This document shows positions 52,267-61,951 of a stretch of 64,000 nucleotides of DNA, one piece after another. Both the position numbers and the translations under genes were made by a program. Location of the stretch: assembly GCF_964022235.1 (NCBI RefSeq), contig NZ_CAXHZL010000012.1, positions 1-64,000 of the forward strand, read 5' to 3'. Origin of the DNA: Limimaricola sp964022235. GTDB lineage: Bacteria; Pseudomonadota; Alphaproteobacteria; Rhodobacterales; Rhodobacteraceae. Numbering within the stretch: the stretch's first letter is position 1; each line of letters opens with the position of its first letter. Below the pieces are notes generated by a model that ran no database searches, was not told the origin of the DNA, and saw only the letters and a list, made by a program, of their open reading frames with translations.

Positions 52267-54351
52267 TCAGAACTTGACGCTGGTGGTCAGCGAAATGTCG
52301 CGGCCCTCGCCAAAATAGCACGCAGCGCTGGCGCAGTAGGTCACATGCTCCTCATCCGCCAGATTGCGGATGTTGAGCGCGACTTCGTAGTCGTCGGTGC
52401 CATAGGCGAGCCGCGCGTCATAGAGCGTGTAATCCGGCGTGGTGGTGCTGCCGCTGCCGTCCTGCTTCTCGCCCGAATAACGGATGCCGGTGCCGGCCTC
52501 CCAGCCTCGTGCCAAACCGGCCTCGGGGGCGTAGGTGGCCCAGATCGAGCCAAAGCTCTCGGCCACGGTGGCAATGGCATTGCCATCGGCGTTCTCGGTG
52601 TTAAGCAGGGTCCAATTCGCATCAAGGCGAAGATCGCCCCAACGGGTCTGGGCCTCGAGCTCAAGCCCCCGCACCTCGACCTCGCCGGTCTGGATGCTGA
52701 AGCCGGGATTGTCCGGATCGGCAATGGCGAGGTTGGACTTGGTCAGGTCAAACAATGCCGCGGTGAACAGACTGTTGGACCCCAGCGGCTGGTATTTCAG
52801 CCCGACCTCGTACTGATCGCCGCGCGTCGGCTCGAATGGATCGCCCTGCGCATCGGTGCCGACGATCTCCTGCCGGAAGCTCTCGGCATAGCTCGCATAA
52901 GCCGAGACGCCATTGTCGAAGGCGTAAAGGAGCGCGACATTGCCGGTCACGGCGTCGTCTTCGGCGTTGACCGCCGCCGAGCTGAAGGCGCCCGTGGTCT
53001 CGCCGGTTTCAATCTCTCCATAGCGCAGCCCGGTGTCGAGATGCAGGCTTCCGCCGAAGGTCGCCCGGTTCTGCACGTAGACGCCCCGTTCCTCTACCGT
53101 ACTGGCGGGATTGTCGGTCACGGTGACGTCCGGCGCGCCAGCATAGTCGGGATCGAATGGATCGATCGTGGCGATCTGCTCGCCATAGCCGAAGTCGCTG
53201 TCGTATTCGCCGCGGTTGTAGCTCAGACCGAGCAGGGTCTGCATTTCGACTTCGCCTACCGAATAGTCGGCAGTGGCGGTGAGATCGGTGCCAAAGGTCT
53301 CGAGCTCGTTCTCGGCGCGATAGAAGGTGCGGTCGATCGTGCCGTCATCGTTGTAGCGCGTTGGGTAGTCGTCGAAGGCCCACCATGCGTGCCGGTAGTC
53401 GGCCTCGCCCCGGCTTGCGCGCATCCGGGCGTCGAGCGACCAAACCGGCGACAGGCGATGCTCGGCCAGAAGCGTCAGGCCACGGCTTTCGCTGTCGAAG
53501 CGGTCGAAACCCGGCTCACCGACGAACAGGCTGTCGTCGAGGATTTCACCGTTCGGCGCCGGTTCCAGCGTGCCATAGTGAGAGGCGAACTGGATCATCG
53601 GGCTGCCCTGGTTCTCCTGGTAATTGGCCAGAAGGGTCAGCTTGGTGCCCAGCTGCGGCTCCCACGTGATCGAGGGGGCGATCGCGAAGGCGTCGTCGCG
53701 GCTATAATCGACTTGGGTCTCGCTGTCGCGGGCCAGTGCCACGAGGCGGCCGCGCAGGCTGCCGTCGGCGTTGAGGTCGTGCGACATGTCGAGGCTGACC
53801 TGGCGGCGATCATGCGATCCGATCTGGAACTGGGCGACGTTGTCGGAGACCTCGGTGGAGGTTTTGGACCCGGTGTTCACGACGCCGCCGACCTCGCCAT
53901 TGCCGTAGAGGCCTGAAGCCGGGCCGCGCAGCACGCCGATCTCGGAGAGCAGGAAAGGCTCGGGCTTGGTATCATTGTAGAAGCCGTAGCGCGCCGGCAG
54001 CCCGTCATGGAAAGTGGCGGGACGGAAGCCGCGCACGAGATACCAGTCCGAACGGTTGTCGAGGCCATACTCGCCGGCAAAAACCCCGGCACTGTATTGC
54101 AGCGCCTGCTCGACATCCTGGGCGCCGCGTTCGGCGATCTCGGCCTCGGTCACGACCGAAATCGCGCGCGGCGTCCGGGCGATCGAGGCGCCGGTCTTGG
54201 TCACGTTGCTGTCGATGGCCACGGCATCGCCGAAGAAGGTGTCCTCGAAATCGCCCTCGATGGTGATCGCGTCGAGTTGAATGTCCTGCGCCACGGACGG
54301 AAGAGCCGCCATGAGGGCGCAGACGGATATAGCAGTGCGCCGAAGCAGCAT
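52267..54351 (-). CDS. TonB-dependent siderophore receptor
   Basis: A 694-residue outer-membrane beta-barrel. Signal peptide about 1-21 (VCALMAALPSVAQ). The plug holds RTPRAISVVTEAEIAERGAQ, YLVRGFRPATFHDG and VLRGPASGLYGNGEVGGVVN. Barrel strands and a C-terminal Phe (LTTSVKF) complete it. It resembles the FhuA/FoxA/FpvA-type siderophore receptors rather than BtuB. It is last in the leftward cluster with tonB and exbBD just upstream. Confidence 0.9.
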   Translation of the reverse strand: MLLRRTAISVCALMAALPSVAQDIQLDAITIEGDFEDTFFGDAVAIDSNVTKTGASIARTPRAISVVTEAEIAERGAQDVEQALQYSAGVFAGEYGLDNRSDWYLVRGFRPATFHDGLPARYGFYNDTKPEPFLLSEIGVLRGPASGLYGNGEVGGVVNTGSKTSTEVSDNVAQFQIGSHDRRQVSLDMSHDLNADGSLRGRLVALARDSETQVDYSRDDAFAIAPSITWEPQLGTKLTLLANYQENQGSPMIQFASHYGTLEPAPNGEILDDSLFVGEPGFDRFDSESRGLTLLAEHRLSPVWSLDARMRASRGEADYRHAWWAFDDYPTRYNDDGTIDRTFYRAENELETFGTDLTATADYSVGEVEMQTLLGLSYNRGEYDSDFGYGEQIATIDPFDPDYAGAPDVTVTDNPASTVEERGVYVQNRATFGGSLHLDTGLRYGEIETGETTGAFSSAAVNAEDDAVTGNVALLYAFDNGVSAYASYAESFRQEIVGTDAQGDPFEPTRGDQYEVGLKYQPLGSNSLFTAALFDLTKSNLAIADPDNPGFSIQTGEVEVRGLELEAQTRWGDLRLDANWTLLNTENADGNAIATVAESFGSIWATYAPEAGLARGWEAGTGIRYSGEKQDGSGSTTTPDYTLYDARLAYGTDDYEVALNIRNLADEEHVTYCASAACYFGEGRDISLTTSVKF

Positions 54352-54451
54352 GTCCCGTCTCCAATGAATTTTTCTGGAATTGCCTTGCCTTGGCGGCTGG
54401 GTTGCGCATCGGCTATATTAGCCTACCTAAACAGTCAAGAATTTTGCTGCT

Positions 54452-55351
54452 TCACCCGTTGAACATCATCGGCAAGGTGAAGCTGTAGCTCGGATCGTTC
54501 AGGCCGCGTGGTGACGCGGGCAGACGCGCGGCCTGCACCGCAGCCAGCGCCGCCTGATCGAGCGCAGGATTGCCCGACGAGCCCACGAGAGCGAGACCGG
54601 TCAACCGGCCGGCGCGATCAAGGGTGATGCGCACCGTGGCCGTGCCGGACGCGCCGCGCGCGGCGTTCGGATAACGCTTGCGCCGCTCGATCTGCGCGCG
54701 CAACTGCGCGCCCCATTGCGCGACGAGCGATTGCATCTGCCCCGGCGAGAGGCTGGGCGCAGCCTGACGCTGCGCCGCGCCCGCTTGAGCCCCGCCGCCC
54801 GTGCCCGCCGCGCGCTGCGCCTGTTGCGGCGGCGAGGGCTGGCGCTGCGGGTCGGCCTGGCGCTGCGGAGCTGGCTTGGGTTCTGGTTCTGGCTTCGGCT
54901 CAGGCGGGCGGTCGGGGCGTGGCTGCGGCCGCTCTTCCGGAGGCTCGGCCATGGGCTGCCGCGGCTCGGGCGGCTGCGGCTCGGCCGTGGCGGTGTCGAT
55001 CCGGGGGGCCTCGGGGGCCTGCGGTACGGCGAGGCCCGGCCCGGCTGGCGGCACCGGTGCGCTTGGCGCGCTCGATGCGACAGCTGGCTGCATCGCAGGC
55101 ATGCGCGGCCTTTCGGGCGCCTCGATGGGCCGCGGTTGCGCGATCTCCACCGTCTCCATCTTTTCAGGCGGTCGCTCCCAATCCTTGACCAGCGCCACGA
55201 CCCGGGCGTCGGCGGCCGCCAGCGTCACCGTTTCGGCCCCGCCCGCGCCGGCGGCGTCCGGCGCACCCTGCTCAGGACGCAGTCCCAAGAGCGCCAGATG
55301 CGCGCCAAGCGCCAGCGCCACGAAGCCTCCGCCTTCGAGCAACCCTCTCAT
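54452..55351 (-). CDS. tonB: TonB-like energy transducer
   Basis: About 299 residues. An N-terminal membrane helix (LLEGGGFVALALGAHLALLG) is followed by a long Pro/Gln/Ala/Glu-rich linker (about 100-210) and a TonB C-terminal domain with RYPNAARGASGTATVRITLD and LVGSSGNPALDQAALAAVQ. It transmits proton-motive force to the receptor. The ATG overlaps the exbD stop. Dedicated to this cluster. Confidence 0.9.
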   Translation of the reverse strand: MRGLLEGGGFVALALGAHLALLGLRPEQGAPDAAGAGGAETVTLAAADARVVALVKDWERPPEKMETVEIAQPRPIEAPERPRMPAMQPAVASSAPSAPVPPAGPGLAVPQAPEAPRIDTATAEPQPPEPRQPMAEPPEERPQPRPDRPPEPKPEPEPKPAPQRQADPQRQPSPPQQAQRAAGTGGGAQAGAAQRQAAPSLSPGQMQSLVAQWGAQLRAQIERRKRYPNAARGASGTATVRITLDRAGRLTGLALVGSSGNPALDQAALAAVQAARLPASPRGLNDPSYSFTLPMMFNG

Positions 55352-55746
55352 GGCGCGGCCGTCATGAGCTCGATCGCCGAGAAGCCGGCAGCCGACAGCT
55401 CGGGCAGCAGCGCCGCGAGCCGCACCGCGGGTACGCCCGCATCGGCGCGCAGCGTCAGGGGCGGCATGTCGCATTCGTCGCAGTTCCCGGCTTCGGCCGA
55501 GGCCGCAGCGACCGCGCCCTCGCCAACAGTGTTGCGAAAGGCCAGTTCGCCCTTGCTTGAGAGGTGCAGCACCAGCTCGGCGGTGGCCTGCATCTCTGCT
55601 TCGGCCTCGGGCGGCGTCACCTCGAAGGGCTCGGGCGGCGCGATCTGCGCCGTCATCAGAAAGAAGATCAGCAGCAGGAACACGACGTTGATCATCGGAA
55701 CGATGCTCTCGGCCTGCGGCCTCCGGGGCGGCTCGTCGAAGGTCAT
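55348..55746 (-). CDS. exbD: ExbD/TolR-family protein (second copy)
   Basis: A 132-residue protein with one membrane helix: ESIVPMINVVFLLLIFFLMT has the conserved Asp replaced by Asn (MINVVF instead of MIDVVF), which is notable because that Asp carries protons in ExbD. The periplasmic part is small. It lies between the first exbD and tonB, with overlaps on both sides. Confidence 0.88.
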   Translation of the reverse strand: MTFDEPPRRPQAESIVPMINVVFLLLIFFLMTAQIAPPEPFEVTPPEAEAEMQATAELVLHLSSKGELAFRNTVGEGAVAAASAEAGNCDECDMPPLTLRADAGVPAVRLAALLPELSAAGFSAIELMTAAP

Positions 55747-55749
55747 GCG

Positions 55750-56133
55750 CTACTCCACCAACACGAGCTGACCGTATCCGGCGGCCGAAAGGCGCTGCAT
55801 CACCGCCACCAGCCGCTGCAGGTCGGTGCCGGCCTCGGCTCGAAGCACGATGGTGTCGGAGGTATTTTCGACCAGCTCGGCCAGCGCCTCGGCCAGTGTC
55901 GCCTCCGCGACCGACGTGCCGTTGAGCGCTAGATCGTCGGGGCCGATCGAGACCAGCCGCGGTGGCCCCTGCCAGCCCTCGCCCGGCTCCTGACCTACGG
56001 CGTTCAGCGGCAGCTGCTGGTCGAGGCCGAAGCGGGCCGAAAGCATGAAGAACACCAAAAGCAGGAACACCACGTCGATCATTGGCGTCAGGCTGATGCG
56101 GCGGCGTGGCCGGTCGAGATTGGCAAGGTTCAT
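55750..56133 (-). CDS. exbD: ExbD/TolR-family protein (first copy)
   Basis: About 127 residues. RRRISLTPMIDVVFLLLVFF has the canonical membrane Asp. The periplasmic domain follows. It starts one base after the exbB stop. This copy should be the proton-conducting partner of ExbB. Confidence 0.9.
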   Translation of the reverse strand: MNLANLDRPRRRISLTPMIDVVFLLLVFFMLSARFGLDQQLPLNAVGQEPGEGWQGPPRLVSIGPDDLALNGTSVAEATLAEALAELVENTSDTIVLRAEAGTDLQRLVAVMQRLSAAGYGQLVLVE

Positions 56134-56134
56134 C

Positions 56135-56809
56135 TCAGGCCGCCTGCGAGATCGGTTCGACGGCCAACGGGCGCAGGAAGATCCGGGTCGCGGCGTCCTC
56201 CATCTCATGGCGCAGCCGATCGGCGACGCTCTCGAACCAGGTCAGCGCCATTGAGGCCGGAATTGCCACGGCCATGCCAGCGGCGGTGGTCAGCAACGCT
56301 TCCCAGATACCGCCTGCCAGCGCCGCCGGATCGGCGCGGCTGCCTGCCTCTTGCAAGGCCTGGAAGGCGGCGATCATGCCCAGCACCGTGCCCAGAAGGC
56401 CAAGGAGCGGGGCGATGGTCGCGATCAGCTCAAGCGGCCGCAGACCTGTTCTGGCGCGGGCCAGCAGAGCGCGGGCCACGCGCTCGGTTTCAGCCTGCGC
56501 TGCGGCGTCATCGAAATCCCGCCGCGCCCGCATCGCCGCGCGGACCAGCCGCGCCCGGCAGCTGCGCCGCCCCTCGACCAGCGCCAGCGCCTCGGTCTCC
56601 TGGCCGGCACCCCACTGCTCGACCGCTCGCCGGGTGCGCCGCCCACCGTTCCAAGCGCCAAGCAACGCAAGCCGCCAAGCCTTCCACAGGATCAATGCCA
56701 GCGTGATCACCGAAAGCGCCGCGATCGCCCAGATCGCCGGACCGCCCATAGAGATCACCTCCCAGCCGCCTTCGAGATCGGTGCGCAGGCCTGTCCAGAC
56801 TTCGTTCAT
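56135..56809 (-). CDS. exbB: ExbB/TolQ-family proton channel
   Basis: About 224 residues with three membrane helices: AIWAIAALSVITLALILWKA, then LLGLLGTVLGMIAAF and WEALLTTAAGMAVAIPASMA, which are the MotA/TolQ/ExbB channel helices. It is the stator that powers TonB. Start at ATG 56809 chosen for the domain; the frame extends to 56857. Confidence 0.9.
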   Translation of the reverse strand: MNEVWTGLRTDLEGGWEVISMGGPAIWAIAALSVITLALILWKAWRLALLGAWNGGRRTRRAVEQWGAGQETEALALVEGRRSCRARLVRAAMRARRDFDDAAAQAETERVARALLARARTGLRPLELIATIAPLLGLLGTVLGMIAAFQALQEAGSRADPAALAGGIWEALLTTAAGMAVAIPASMALTWFESVADRLRHEMEDAATRIFLRPLAVEPISQAA

Positions 56810-56959
56810 ATGCGATTGCTTTCTTGTAGAGGATGCGCCCACAGGGCGGATCGTCATTTCCGGGTGTGGAGCCGAGGGAATGCGGATCGGCCAGACGACC
56901 TGCCGGTGCTGTGTTCGCCTGCTGTGCCGACCGATGAGCGGGACGACCTTCTTCGGCTG

Positions 56960-57919
56960 TTACCGAAGCCGATCCGGCATCATCGCCAATGCGCGCCCGT
57001 CCGCATGGCTGAGGATCGTGTAGGCGAGGGTGCTGGCCGCGTCATAGGTCGCGGTCGATGCCAGGGAGCGCGGCAGGTAGACGACCTGGTTCTCGCGGCA
57101 GGCATGCAGTGCTTCGCACCATGACGGCAGAACGCTTTCCAGAGCGGCCTTGGCATCGGCCGCCGTCTCGCCGCGATCGGCGCGATAGGTGACGAAGATC
57201 ATGTCCGCGTCGAACCGCGGCAGCATCTCGGCCGAAAACGTCTGCCGCTGGTTGCCCTCGATGGCGTCGACGATCTCCGGAAACTCGAAGCCTGCGTCGC
57301 GCAGGACCTTTCCGAGCGTGCCGTAGGTGTTCCAGACCAGCAGCTCGCCGTCATGGCCCTGAATGACCGAGACACGCAGCGCGTCCGTGTCGATCTGGCT
57401 GCGGATCAGATCGAGTTGTGCCGCGTAGCGCGCCTCGAGTGCCGCGAGGCGGTCGCCGCGCCCCGTGAGCTCCGCAAGCTTGGCGTAGACATCGAAGTCG
57501 TCGGTCGTCGCGATGTCGAAGACATAGGTCGGCGCGATCCGGCGTAGCCGATCCACGTCGGCCGTCTGCCAGTTCGTCGTCACGATCAGGTCGGGATCGG
57601 CCGCGGCGACGCGCTCCACATCAGCGGGCAGGTTGCCCATGAACGCGATGTCGGAGGTGTCGAAATCTGTTCCAGTCGCCGTGGCAGAGGAGCGGATATA
57701 GGGCGTTCCATCCGTTCGCTTCCGTCCATGCGATCCGACCGGTTCGATCCCCAGTTCCAGCAGGGCAACCGTCAGCGAGGTGTCGTGCAGCGACACGATC
57801 CGCTGCGGGGTGCCGGGCAGGGTGACCTCGGACCCGGTGCCGTCGATCACGGTGCGGGCCTCCTGCGCGGCCGCGGGTGCGGCGACCGCGATCAGGGCCA
57901 TGGTGACGACATGCTTCAT
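56960..57919 (-). CDS. Periplasmic siderophore-binding protein (second of two)
   Basis: About 319 residues. Signal peptide (VVTMALIAVAAPAAAQ). The class III binding fold begins TLPGTPQRIVSLHDTSLTVALLELG, with DPDLIVTTNWQTADVDRLRR and YGTLGKVLRDAGFEFP, typical of FhuD/FepB/BtuF. It follows the other binding-protein gene by 23 bp. Confidence 0.88.
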   Translation of the reverse strand: MKHVVTMALIAVAAPAAAQEARTVIDGTGSEVTLPGTPQRIVSLHDTSLTVALLELGIEPVGSHGRKRTDGTPYIRSSATATGTDFDTSDIAFMGNLPADVERVAAADPDLIVTTNWQTADVDRLRRIAPTYVFDIATTDDFDVYAKLAELTGRGDRLAALEARYAAQLDLIRSQIDTDALRVSVIQGHDGELLVWNTYGTLGKVLRDAGFEFPEIVDAIEGNQRQTFSAEMLPRFDADMIFVTYRADRGETAADAKAALESVLPSWCEALHACRENQVVYLPRSLASTATYDAASTLAYTILSHADGRALAMMPDRLR

Positions 57920-57941
57920 GAAAGCACTCCTTGTCTCATGC

Positions 57942-58901
57942 TCAGTTCGCATCGGCGGACGTCACCGGGTCACCGTCGAGAGCGGTCTCGATCATCGGGA
58001 CGATCCGCTCCACGGCGTAGGGGATCGACAGGAGCGATGCGTGCGAGAACGCGCCGGTCAGCTCCTCGTCGAGAAAGATCTCGCCGCCTTCTTGGGCGAC
58101 ATCGAGGAACTTGCGCGCGGGCAGGTCGAGGATCGGCTGCCTGTTCCCTTCCTCGGGAAGCCAGACGAGAAGATCGGTATCTATCGGCGAGAGATCCTCA
58201 GGCGAAAAGCCGACAGCGAATTCATTGCCGACGATCAGATCGTCGATCGCCTGCGGCGTCTCGAAGCCGAGCTCGGCGAGCAGCTGGGGACGCACGTCGT
58301 TCGAGGTGTAGGCCCCCAGATCGCCGCCCCACAGATAAGCAACGGCGGCGGTCTTTCCGGCCCAGCCGGGATGGGCCTCGGCTGCCGCCTGAAGCTCGGC
58401 CTCGACCGCGGCGATCCGGGCTTCGGCTTCCGCCTCGCGTCCGACGGCCCTACCGGTCAAGAGCGCGCGCTCGTCCCAAGGCAGGGCATAATCGCCGACG
58501 CCTTCGGGGACCGCCACGACCGGTGCAATCAGGCTCAACCGCTCGTATTCCTCGGCCGTGATGCCGGACCACAGCGCGACGATCACCTCCGGCTCGGCGG
58601 CGGCGATCGCCTCGAAATCGATCTGGCCGCGCAGGATCGTCGGGGTGCCCTCGAGCAGGGGCTCGGCCCAAGGCCAGACTGAGCGGGGATAATCGCCATA
58701 CCAATGGCGAATGATCACGGGTTGCACGCCAAGGGCGAGCAGATCGTCAGCCCCGGCATAGTCCAGCGAGGCGACGCGCTCGGGTGCCTCCTCGATCACC
58801 GTGGTGCCGAACTTGTGCTCGATGGTCACGGGGTAGTCCTGCGCGAATACAGGCCCCGCAAGGCCGATGATGGTCGAAATGGCCGTGGTCAGGCGCAGCA
58901 T
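57942..58901 (-). CDS. Periplasmic siderophore-binding protein (first of two)
   Basis: About 319 residues with a signal (AISTIIGLAGPVFA). Family blocks are PVTIEHKFGTTVIEEAPERV, RSVWPWAEPLLEGTPTILRG, and RPQLLAELGFETPQAIDDLI. ATG at 58901 follows GGAGAAG. It is closest in style to YfiY/FecB-type ferric-siderophore binding proteins. Two unrelated-looking binding proteins in one operon could widen the substrate range. Confidence 0.9.
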   Translation of the reverse strand: MLRLTTAISTIIGLAGPVFAQDYPVTIEHKFGTTVIEEAPERVASLDYAGADDLLALGVQPVIIRHWYGDYPRSVWPWAEPLLEGTPTILRGQIDFEAIAAAEPEVIVALWSGITAEEYERLSLIAPVVAVPEGVGDYALPWDERALLTGRAVGREAEAEARIAAVEAELQAAAEAHPGWAGKTAAVAYLWGGDLGAYTSNDVRPQLLAELGFETPQAIDDLIVGNEFAVGFSPEDLSPIDTDLLVWLPEEGNRQPILDLPARKFLDVAQEGGEIFLDEELTGAFSHASLLSIPYAVERIVPMIETALDGDPVTSADAN

Positions 58902-59016
58902 GGTCTTCTCCGGTTGTGCGAAATGGGATGTCGAACCCGTGGCGACGGATCTCGTGGTAGGGGGCGGGCAGGGAGTGGACCGCAATACCCGCGCGCTTGT
59001 TCGGAGGCGTGTGCAA

Positions 59017-59898
59017 TCATGTCCCGTCCAGCCCGTGCTTGCGGCGCAGATGGGCGCGCAGCAGCGCCTCGCGGCTTTCAGGGTCACGCAGGACGCAGGT
59101 CGAACAATATGCACCGCCTTCCGTCGTGTAGTAGCGGCAGCAGCCACCCCGCGCCCGGAACCATTCGGCGATGTCCGGCCGTTCGGGCAGATCGATCCGG
59201 AAGTAGCCGGTCTGGCGGGAATAAAGCGGGCTCTGTCGATCGCGCAGGACCGCATGGGCGATCTCCATGGCCTCCTCTTCTCGCCTGACGTGCTTGCCCT
59301 GTATCAGGAGCGCGCCCGACAGGGCGTCGCCGACGAGCCTCCACAGCGCCCCCCGCGACAGGCCCGAGCGATCGATGAGATACAGGACGAGCTGCGCGAG
59401 CAACTCGGGCAGCGCGGCACCCAGCATCGCGGCGGGAGCGCCGCAAGGCACGAGGTCTGACCCGGCAAGCACGATGTCATAGGCGCGGCCCTCGCCGCTT
59501 TGCTCATCGAGATGCCACGCCGCCCGGCGGGCGGTCAGCGCGACGGCATCGGGCGCGAGGCGCGCGGGTTGCAGGCCCTGCAGCGCGAGGGCCGCGAGCA
59601 CCTCGCTGACAGCGAAGGCGACCCGACCCAGCAGGTAGGCCGCAGCAAGCTTGTCGTCGGCACCGTCCTGCGCCTGCATCTCTGCGGCAAGCCATGCCTC
59701 CAGGAGAGCCGCATCCGGCGCATCGAGGCGAAGCGCCTCTCCAGGTGCAGGGCCGGCATGCAGCCGTGCCGAGAAGGCGTCGCGCAGCCGGGGCAGGCGC
59801 GCGGCCACCGTCGCGACATCGGGGCAGGCGGCATCGACCAGGAGTGCCGTGCTGCGGGATCGTGCGTCAGTGCGTTCCAGCCGTATCATTGACGTCAC
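59017..59898 (-). CDS. fhuF: FhuF-like ferric-siderophore reductase
   Basis: About 293 residues. The C-terminal 2Fe-2S motif is GCCRYYTTEGGAYCSTCVLR, the CC-x10-C-x2-C of FhuF. The rest is helical (GALWRLVGDALSGALL). It releases iron from the ferric siderophore in the cytoplasm. GTG at 59898 has GGAGG 8 bp upstream and overlaps the permease stop; ATG 59889 is an alternative. Confidence 0.85.
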   Translation of the reverse strand: MTSMIRLERTDARSRSTALLVDAACPDVATVAARLPRLRDAFSARLHAGPAPGEALRLDAPDAALLEAWLAAEMQAQDGADDKLAAAYLLGRVAFAVSEVLAALALQGLQPARLAPDAVALTARRAAWHLDEQSGEGRAYDIVLAGSDLVPCGAPAAMLGAALPELLAQLVLYLIDRSGLSRGALWRLVGDALSGALLIQGKHVRREEEAMEIAHAVLRDRQSPLYSRQTGYFRIDLPERPDIAEWFRARGGCCRYYTTEGGAYCSTCVLRDPESREALLRAHLRRKHGLDGT

Positions 59899-60944
59899 AA
59901 GGTCTCCCTCCCTTTGGTGCGGAGGAGGAGCCACACGAAGAGCGGCACGCCGATCACCGCCGTCACGAGGCCCGCGGGGATCTGAACCGGGGCGAAGACG
60001 ACACGGCCCGTAAGATCCGCCGTGCCCACCAGAAGCGCGCCGACCGCCGCTGAGAGGGCGAGTTGAAGCCCGACGCCGGAGCGTGCCAGCCGGTGGGCGA
60101 GGTGTGGCGCGACGAGGCCGACGAAGCCGATAGGGCCGACCATCGCCACGGCCGCCGCGGCGAGGGCCACGGAGAGCGTGACAAGCGCCATGCGAGTCCG
60201 GCCGGCCCGCAGCCCGAGCCCCACGGCCATCTCTGGTCCCATGCGCATCGCCGCCATCGGGCGGGAGGCCGCGACCAGGGCAGGGGCGAAGCAAAGCAGC
60301 GCGCCTCCCAGGACCGCCACCTCGCCCCAGCCCGCCGCATGGACGGAACCCGCGAGCCAGCCCAATGCCGAGAGCGCGCGGTCGATCTGCCCATAGGTCA
60401 GAAACGCCGAGGTCAGCGCGGAGATGAAGGCCGCGACGCCGATACCAGTCAGGATGAACCGCATCGTCGCTCCGCCCGATCTGCGCATCGCGATCCCTTG
60501 GATCAGCGCGGCCACCGCGAGAGCGCCGCCAAAGGCGAGCAGGGGCCGCAGCGCCTGCGGCAACTCGGGCCAGGCCACGATCGCCGCGACGACGGCAAGG
60601 CCCGCCCCCTGGCTCACCCCGACCAGTGAGGGATCGGCCAGCGGATTACGCGTAACGTTCTGGAGCGTCGCGCCCGACAAAGCCAGCAGCGCGCCGGCCG
60701 CCAGTGCGGCGAGGGTGCGCGGAAAGCGGAACTGCCAGACCACCGTCTGCGCCATGTCCGAAGGCGCCCGTCCGGCGAGGGTCACGGCGACCTCGGCGGC
60801 CTCGAGCGGGTAGCTGCCGGCCATCAGGCTTGCGAGCACGAAGGCGCAGATCAGGCCGAGCAGGACGGCCAGCACGCCGAGCGCCCGGATCGGCAGGGCG
60901 TAAGTGACCGACCCGTCGAGCCTAAGAAGCAGACCCGCGCTCAC
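59895..60944 (-). CDS. FecCD-family iron-siderophore permease 2
   Basis: About 349 residues with nine or so membrane helices. Blocks SGATLQNVTRNPLADPSLVG, VGPIGFVGLVAPHLAHRL and VFAPVQIPAGLVTAVIGVPL are the BtuCD/FecCD signature. GTG at 60944 overlaps the stop of permease 1 (GTGA). Forms the channel together with permease 1. Confidence 0.92.
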   Translation of the reverse strand: MSAGLLLRLDGSVTYALPIRALGVLAVLLGLICAFVLASLMAGSYPLEAAEVAVTLAGRAPSDMAQTVVWQFRFPRTLAALAAGALLALSGATLQNVTRNPLADPSLVGVSQGAGLAVVAAIVAWPELPQALRPLLAFGGALAVAALIQGIAMRRSGGATMRFILTGIGVAAFISALTSAFLTYGQIDRALSALGWLAGSVHAAGWGEVAVLGGALLCFAPALVAASRPMAAMRMGPEMAVGLGLRAGRTRMALVTLSVALAAAAVAMVGPIGFVGLVAPHLAHRLARSGVGLQLALSAAVGALLVGTADLTGRVVFAPVQIPAGLVTAVIGVPLFVWLLLRTKGRETL

Positions 60945-61951
60945 AGTCGTGCCCTCACCAGCCAGACGAAGAGCGGCGCGCCGAGGAGCGCCGTGATGAG
61001 GCCCGTCGAGATCTCGACCGGGGCCAGCACCATCCGCGCGGCCACGTCCACGACAAGGAGATAGCCCGCTCCGGCGATCGCCGACCATGGAACGATCCGC
61101 CGGTAGTCCTGCCCCGCGAGGAGACGCACGGCATGCGGCACCACGAGACCCACGAACCCCATCGGCCCGGCCATGGCCACCGCGGCCGCCGTCAGCGCCA
61201 CCACGGCGAACAACGTGAGCGCTTTCAATCGTCCGATATTCAGCCCCAAGCCTATGGCGGTCTCTTCCCCCATGGCGAGCGCCGTGATTTGCCGCGCGAC
61301 GGCGAAGGCCACGGCCAGCCCGGCGCCGAACCAGGGTAGGGCCCAGCGAATGACATCGCCTTGCGCGCCCGCAAGGGAGCCGGTCATCCAGACCCGCAAC
61401 TGCTCGAAGCTCTGCTCGTCGAGCAGGTTGGCGATGGTCACGAGCGCCGCGAGAAAGGCCGTGACCGCCGCCCCCGACAGAACAAGCGTGATCGGCATCG
61501 CCCCGCCCGGCGCGGCTGCGGCGATGCCCCAGACGGCCATGGCCGCTATGACCGCCCCGAGGGCCGCGACCAGCGGGATCAAGGCTGGCGCGGCGAGGTC
61601 GAACACGCCCACGAAGAGCACGACTGCGAAGGAGGCGCCGATCAGCAGCCCGAGGATGCCAGGATCGGCCAAGGGGTTGCGCGTCACGCCCTGCATGAGC
61701 GCGCCCGACACCGAGAGCGCGGCGCCGACCATCGCCGCCAACAGCGCGCGTGGCAGACGCAGATCGACGATGACGACATGTTCGAAGACCGAACGGTCAT
61801 ATGACAGCAGCGCTTCGGCCACGACCGCGAGAGGAATGGTCTTGGCCCCGACCGAGACATGCCATGCGAAGGCGAGTGCGAGCGCGGCAAGCCCCAATAC
61901 GGGTGCAAACCTGGCACGTCGCCACGCCGGGCGTGTCGGAAGCGACATCAT
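60941..61951 (-). CDS. FecCD-family iron-siderophore permease 1
   Basis: A 336-residue permease of the same family: SGALMQGVTRNPLADPGILG, AGPMGFVGLVVPHAVRLL and LAPVEISTGLITALLGAPLF. ATG overlaps the ATPase stop, so the ATPase and both permeases are translationally coupled. Confidence 0.92.
   Translation of the reverse strand: MMSLPTRPAWRRARFAPVLGLAALALAFAWHVSVGAKTIPLAVVAEALLSYDRSVFEHVVIVDLRLPRALLAAMVGAALSVSGALMQGVTRNPLADPGILGLLIGASFAVVLFVGVFDLAAPALIPLVAALGAVIAAMAVWGIAAAAPGGAMPITLVLSGAAVTAFLAALVTIANLLDEQSFEQLRVWMTGSLAGAQGDVIRWALPWFGAGLAVAFAVARQITALAMGEETAIGLGLNIGRLKALTLFAVVALTAAAVAMAGPMGFVGLVVPHAVRLLAGQDYRRIVPWSAIAGAGYLLVVDVAARMVLAPVEISTGLITALLGAPLFVWLVRARL

Noticed and set aside
52219..53916. 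565-codon plus-strand frame
   Set aside because: Antisense shadow of the TonB-dependent receptor; repetitive Gly/Arg/Val composition without motifs.
54716..55771. 351-codon plus-strand frame
   Set aside because: Antisense of the tonB proline-rich linker and exbD.
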